Below are positions 59,735 through 64,000 of a DNA stretch of 64,000 nt, piece after piece. Position 1 is the stretch's first letter. Each line of letters begins with the position of its first letter. The notes under the pieces are model-generated. The model saw nothing but the letters and a program-made list of their open reading frames with translations. It did no database searches and was not told the DNA's origin. The position numbers and the translations under genes are program-made. The stretch covers positions 310,001 to 374,000 of the forward strand of contig NZ_AP026738.1 in the NCBI RefSeq assembly GCF_002157685.2, given 5' to 3'. The DNA is from Comamonas thiooxydans. GTDB lineage: Bacteria; Pseudomonadota; Gammaproteobacteria; Burkholderiales; Burkholderiaceae_C.

Positions 59735-60925
59735 ATGGCAAAAGAAAAATTCGAGCGCACCAAGCCCCACGTGAACGTGGGCACCATCGGTCACGTTGAC
59801 CACGGCAAGACCACCCTGACTGCTGCTATCGCTACCGTGCTGTCCAAGCACTTCGGCGGTGAAGCCAAGGATTACTCGCAGATCGACAACGCCCCCGAAG
59901 AAAAGGCTCGTGGTATCACGATCAACACTTCGCACGTTGAGTACGAAACTGCCAACCGCCACTACGCTCACGTGGACTGCCCCGGCCACGCTGACTATGT
60001 GAAGAACATGATCACTGGTGCCGCTCAGATGGACGGCGCTATCCTGGTTTGCTCCGCTGCTGACGGCCCCATGCCCCAGACTCGCGAGCACATCCTGCTG
60101 TCGCGTCAGGTGGGCGTGCCCTACATCATCGTGTTCCTGAACAAGGCCGACATGGTGGACGACGAAGAACTGCTGGAACTGGTCGAAATGGAAGTGCGCG
60201 AGCTGCTGTCCAAGTACGACTTCCCCGGTGACGACACCCCCATCATCCGCGGTTCCGCCAAGCTGGCCCTGGAAGGTGACCAGTCCGACAAGGGCGAGCC
60301 TGCCATCCTGAAGCTGGCCGAAGCTCTGGACACCTACATCCCCACTCCCGAGCGTGCTGTTGACGGCGCCTTCGTGATGCCCGTGGAAGACGTGTTCTCC
60401 ATCTCCGGTCGTGGTACCGTGGTGACCGGCCGTATCGAGCGCGGTATTGTCAAGGTCGGCGAAGAAATCGAAATCGTCGGTATCAAGGACACCGTCAAGA
60501 CCACCGTCACCGGCGTGGAAATGTTCCGCAAGCTGCTGGACCAAGGTCAAGCTGGCGACAACGTGGGTCTGCTGCTGCGCGGCACCAAGCGTGAAGACGT
60601 GGAACGCGGCCAAGTGCTGTGCAAGCCCGGCTCCATCAAGCCCCACACCAACTTCACTGCTGAAGTTTACGTGCTGTCGAAGGACGAAGGCGGTCGCCAC
60701 ACTCCCTTCTTCAACAACTACCGTCCCCAGTTCTACTTCCGTACAACTGACGTGACCGGCTCCATCGAACTGCCCGAAGGCAAGGAAATGGTGATGCCTG
60801 GCGATAACGTGTCGATCACTGTGAAGCTGATCTCCCCCATCGCCATGGAAGAAGGTCTGCGCTTCGCTATCCGCGAAGGTGGTCGTACTGTGGGCGCCGG
60901 TGTGGTTGCCACGATCATTGCATAA
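59735..60925 (+). CDS. tufB: Elongation factor Tu, copy 2
   Basis: EF-Tu, 396 residues, protein identical to copy 1 at 20821. It follows the tRNA-Tyr-Gly-Thr cluster, the classical tufB context. DNA is identical to copy 1 except codons 5, 7, 8 and four positions near the 3' end, all synonymous. GGAG precedes the ATG. tRNA-Trp follows after 9 bases. Confidence 0.98.
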   Translation: MAKEKFERTKPHVNVGTIGHVDHGKTTLTAAIATVLSKHFGGEAKDYSQIDNAPEEKARGITINTSHVEYETANRHYAHVDCPGHADYVKNMITGAAQMDGAILVCSAADGPMPQTREHILLSRQVGVPYIIVFLNKADMVDDEELLELVEMEVRELLSKYDFPGDDTPIIRGSAKLALEGDQSDKGEPAILKLAEALDTYIPTPERAVDGAFVMPVEDVFSISGRGTVVTGRIERGIVKVGEEIEIVGIKDTVKTTVTGVEMFRKLLDQGQAGDNVGLLLRGTKREDVERGQVLCKPGSIKPHTNFTAEVYVLSKDEGGRHTPFFNNYRPQFYFRTTDVTGSIELPEGKEMVMPGDNVSITVKLISPIAMEEGLRFAIREGGRTVGAGVVATIIA

Positions 60926-60934
60926 TTGATTTGT

Positions 60935-61010
60935 AGGGGTATAGCTCAATTGGCAGAGCGTCGGTCTCCAAAACCGAAGGTTGTAGGTTCGATTCCTACT
61001 GCCCCTGCCA
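60935..61010 (+). tRNA. tRNA-Trp (anticodon CCA)
   Basis: Acceptor AGGGGTA/TGCCCCT with one wobble, anticodon stem TCGGT/ACCGA with loop CTCCAAA gives CCA, CCA end encoded; 76 bases. Lies between tuf and secE as in most betaproteobacteria. Confidence 0.95.
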
Positions 61011-61034
61011 CCTCTTAATGGTGGAATCAACAAG

Positions 61035-61056
61035 AGCCCGCCTTTGGCGGGCTTTT
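61035..61056 (+). terminator. Intrinsic terminator between tRNA-Trp and secE
   Basis: GCCCGCC / GGCGGGC with loop TTT then TTTT; 41 bases before the secE start. Strong stem, short T-run. Confidence 0.75.
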
Positions 61057-61097
61057 GTGTCTTGAAATTGCACATTTTTGTGCATTTGAAACAAAAT

Positions 61098-61481
61098 ATG
61101 GCCACTACTCAGGTTGAAACAGTCAGCTCTGCTGCTGACAAAGCAAAATTAGCCGCTGTTGCGGCTTTAGTTGTTGCTTCTATTGCTGGCTTTTATCTGT
61201 TGAGCAAGCAAGGTGCGCTGGTGCAGTGGGCGACTCTGATTGTCGGCCTGGTGCTGGCTGCTGGCGTGTTTCTGATCTCTGAGCCGGGCAAGCGCTTCAT
61301 TGGCTTTGCTCGTGATGCTTGGCGTGAGGTGAAGAAGGTGGTCTGGCCCACCCGCAAGGAAACCATGCAGATGACACTGTATGTCTTTGCGTTTGTGGTG
61401 GTGATGGCCTTGTTCTTGTGGTTCACCGATAAGACGCTTGAATGGGTCTTGTACGACTTGATTTTGGGCTGGAGGAAGTAA
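61098..61481 (+). CDS. secE: Preprotein translocase subunit SecE
   Basis: SecE, 127 residues, three helices as in the E. coli type; the essential C-terminal region [18 protein letters not shown] is clear. Start ATG 61098 has no ribosome site; an 18-codon open extension upstream lies within the terminator and is not credible. Its stop overlaps the nusG ATG by one base. Confidence 0.94.
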   Translation: MATTQVETVSSAADKAKLAAVAALVVASIAGFYLLSKQGALVQWATLIVGLVLAAGVFLISEPGKRFIGFARDAWREVKKVVWPTRKETMQMTLYVFAFVVVMALFLWFTDKTLEWVLYDLILGWRK

Positions 61482-62068
61482 TGGCTGATGCAGTCGAAAC
61501 AGATGTGAATGGTGGAGCAGCGGGACCCGCCAATCCCGATCTGCGCTGGTATATCGTCCATGCCTATTCGGGTATGGAGAAGGCTGTCGAGCGCAATATT
61601 GCGGAGCGTATTGCTCGCTCGGACATGCAGTCCAAGTTTGGCCGCATCCTGGTGCCTTCCGAAGAAGTGGTGGAAATGCGCAACGGCACTCGTCGCACCA
61701 CAGAGCGTCGCCTGTTCCCCGGTTATGTGTTCGTCGAAATGGTGATGGATGACGATACCTGGCACCTGGTGAAGCACACCAGCAAGGTGACCGGCTTCGT
61801 CGGCGGTGCCAAGAACCGTCCTGCCCCTATTTCTGAAGAAGAAGTTCGCAAGATCGTCGACCAGATGCAGGAGGGCACCGAAAAGCCCCGCCACAAGGTC
61901 GAGTTCATGGTCGGCGAAATGGTTCGTGTCAAGGAAGGTCCGTTTGCGGACTTCAATGGCTCCGTCGAGGAAGTCAACTACGAAAAGAACCGTCTGCGTG
62001 TCTCGGTCACCATCTTTGGCCGCGCAACTCCTGTGGAATTGGAATTCTCTCAAGTTGAGAAAACTTGA
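61481..62068 (+). CDS. nusG: Transcription termination/antitermination protein NusG
   Basis: NusG, 195 residues, binds RNA polymerase and links it to Rho or the ribosome through S10. NGN domain ([39 protein letters not shown]) and C-terminal KOW domain ([21 protein letters not shown]). GGAGGAA precedes the ATG. A small hairpin CTCAAGTT/AACTTGAG includes the stop codon. Confidence 0.97.
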   Translation: MADAVETDVNGGAAGPANPDLRWYIVHAYSGMEKAVERNIAERIARSDMQSKFGRILVPSEEVVEMRNGTRRTTERRLFPGYVFVEMVMDDDTWHLVKHTSKVTGFVGGAKNRPAPISEEEVRKIVDQMQEGTEKPRHKVEFMVGEMVRVKEGPFADFNGSVEEVNYEKNRLRVSVTIFGRATPVELEFSQVEKT

Positions 62069-62088
62069 GATTCGCAATAGAATCTAGG

Positions 62089-62123
62089 GCTTCGCATTTT
62101 TTGACTCGATGCGAAGCTTTTTT
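62089..62123 (+). terminator. Intrinsic terminator after nusG
   Basis: GCTTCGCAT (62089-62097) / ATGCGAAGC (62109-62117) then TTTTTT. Ends the secE-nusG transcript. Confidence 0.85.
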
Positions 62124-62193
62124 ATAGAGTCAGCAACCTCGGGGAGCTGTTTGCAGACATCGCAAATGGCGCTATACCCGTAAGGAGCTCAAC

Positions 62194-62625
62194 ATGGCGA
62201 AAAAAATCGTCGGCTTCATCAAGCTGCAAGTGCCAGCTGGTAAGGCCAATCCTTCTCCTCCCATTGGTCCTGCGCTGGGTCAGCGCGGCCTCAACATCAT
62301 GGAATTCTGCAAGGCGTTCAACGCCCAGACCCAAGGTGTCGAGCCCGGCCTGCCTCTGCCCGTGGTGATCACGGCTTTTGCTGACAAGAGCTTCACGTTC
62401 GTCATCAAGACTCCTCCCGCAACCGTTCTGATCAAGAAGGCTGTGAAGCTGGACAAGGGTTCTGCCAATCCTCTGAAGAACAAGGTCGGCAAGATCACGC
62501 GTGCTCAGCTGGAAGAAATCGCCAAGACCAAGCTGAAGGACATGAACGCCGCTGACGTTGACGCTGCTGTGCGTACGCTGGCTGGTTCTGCCCGTTCGAT
62601 GGGCGTGATCGTGGAGGGTGTGTAA
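62194..62625 (+). CDS. rplK: 50S ribosomal protein L11
   Basis: L11, 143 residues, GTPase-centre protein that also controls RelA activation. [20 protein letters not shown] and [23 protein letters not shown] are typical. AAGGAG precedes the ATG. rplA starts on the next base. Confidence 0.98.
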   Translation: MAKKIVGFIKLQVPAGKANPSPPIGPALGQRGLNIMEFCKAFNAQTQGVEPGLPLPVVITAFADKSFTFVIKTPPATVLIKKAVKLDKGSANPLKNKVGKITRAQLEEIAKTKLKDMNAADVDAAVRTLAGSARSMGVIVEGV

Positions 62626-63321
<696 letters not shown>

Positions 63322-63548
63322 TTGCTAGAAATCGTCAGATGAGCTTTGCTCATCTGGTGTGGTGGGCTGCGGGAGTTGTTGCTCCTGCAGGTCATCCAAG
63401 ACCGTTGGTGTGATTTGATCACTTAATCACGAAGGCCAACGCAGATGGCGATCCCGCTGCAGATGGAATTTTTTCCTAAACAGTTGGTCGCTGCAACAAG
63501 AGCGTGTATGCAGGGCTTGCCTTGCATATGCATTTGAAGGAGTAGACC
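63322..63548 (+). promoter_or_regulatory. Structured rplJ leader, possible L10 autoregulation site
   Basis: Three hairpins: CAGATGAGC/GCTCATCTG (63336-63356), GCGGGAG/CTCCTGC (63369-63388), and a long one with CGTTGG/CCAACG outside an internal loop and GTGATT/AATCAC inside (63403-63441). In E. coli and many bacteria L10-L12 binds this leader to repress itself. The fit to that RNA family is by position and general shape only. Confidence 0.45.
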
Positions 63549-64000
63549 TTGAGTCTTAATCGCAGTGAGAAAGAAGCGGTCATCAACGAAGTGACCAGCC
63601 TCGCCGCTAAAGCTCAAACGCTTGTGATCGCGGAATACCGTGGCATCACGGTCGCCGACATGACCAAACTGCGTGCCGATGCTCGCAGCAAGGGTGTGAG
63701 CCTGAGCGTGTTGAAGAACACCCTGGCCCGCCGTGCTGTTGCCGGTAGCGCGTTTGACGTGGTGGCTGACCAGATGACTGGTCCCCTGATCTATGGCTTC
63801 TCTGAAGACGCAGTGGCTGCCGCCAAGGTGGTGGCCGACTTCGCGAAGACCAACGACAAGTTGGTGATTCGCGGTGGTGCGTTCGGAGGCAAGGCCCTGG
63901 ACATCGACGGCGTTAAGCAACTGGCAAACATCCCCTCCAAGGAAGTACTGCTCGCACAACTGTGCGGCTTGCTCATGTCGCCTATCTCGCGTACAGCCGT
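63549..64000 (+). CDS. rplJ: 50S ribosomal protein L10, 3' end outside window
   Basis: L10, base of the L7/L12 stalk. 150 residues are inside the window, beginning [15 protein letters not shown] and including [18 protein letters not shown] and [12 protein letters not shown]. The start codon is TTG at 63549, backed by AAGGAG six bases upstream, which is rare for a ribosomal protein. rplL and rpoB probably follow beyond the window. Confidence 0.96.
   Translation, partial: MSLNRSEKEAVINEVTSLAAKAQTLVIAEYRGITVADMTKLRADARSKGVSLSVLKNTLARRAVAGSAFDVVADQMTGPLIYGFSEDAVAAAKVVADFAKTNDKLVIRGGAFGGKALDIDGVKQLANIPSKEVLLAQLCGLLMSPISRTA

Overview
The window looks like a chromosomal segment of a high-GC betaproteobacterium of the Comamonadaceae, most likely Comamonas or a close relative such as Delftia. 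This is inferred from gene content, the C-type codon choice, a Cys-less Mg-type HemB, an incomplete regulatory PTS (EIIA-Man/HPr/EI without EIIB or EIIC), two tuf genes, and short intergenic repeats familiar from this family. I see no prophage, insertion sequence or CRISPR array. Nearly everything is core or shell genome.

Layout. 0-17 kb: the 3' end of mrdA (PBP2), a TSUP permease, a GMC oxidoreductase, an MCE/Mla-type lipid ABC transporter (permease with an N-terminal STAS-like part, ATPase, MCE protein, PqiC-like lipoprotein), a hemerythrin, MarC, a dienelactone hydrolase, a CorA/ZntB transporter, divergent hemB and a HemJ-like gene, VanZ, a 2Fe-2S ferredoxin, an alpha/beta hydrolase and dacC. 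17.2-27.5 kb: rpsL-rpsG-fusA-tuf-rpsJ-rplC-D-W-B-rpsS-rplV-rpsC-rplP-rpmC-rpsQ, ended by a strong terminator, with extra promoters and terminators between fusA and tuf and between rpsJ and rplC. 27.5-35.2 kb: peroxiredoxin, GNAT, divergent cytochrome b561 and cytochrome c', a TlpA-like thioredoxin, a lipoprotein, the ptsM-ptsH-ptsI set and a DUF1963 protein. 35.2-35.7 kb: a gene-free stretch with a Fur-box-like promoter and a terminator. 35.7-37.8 kb: ybeD-lipB-lipA (minus strand). 38.1-45.4 kb: the complete atpIBEFHAGDC operon. 45.5-52.1 kb: small lipoprotein, cold-shock/DUF1294 protein, lemA with two TPM-domain genes, a Rossmann protein with a YheT-type hydrolase, a conserved hypothetical and a membrane dihaem cytochrome c. 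52.3-59.1 kb: an RND efflux operon with a divergent TetR regulator. 59.2-64 kb: tRNA-Arg, -Tyr, -Gly, -Thr, second tuf, tRNA-Trp, secE, nusG, rplK, rplA and the start of rplJ.

The window is dominated by growth-linked machinery: translation factors and ribosomal proteins, F1Fo ATP synthase, lipoate and haem synthesis, and cell-wall enzymes. The most interesting unexplained signals are non-coding: the orphan Fur-type promoter with a downstream terminator (candidate iron-regulated small RNA), a ~90-bp repeat that begins within a few bases of stop codons and always points the same way as the gene before it (including inside the atp and mla-type operons), a second short palindromic repeat that acts as a terminator and in one place has become the signal peptide of a gene, a perfect inverted repeat overlapping the rplC promoter, and an 1130-bp identical tract shared by the two tuf copies.
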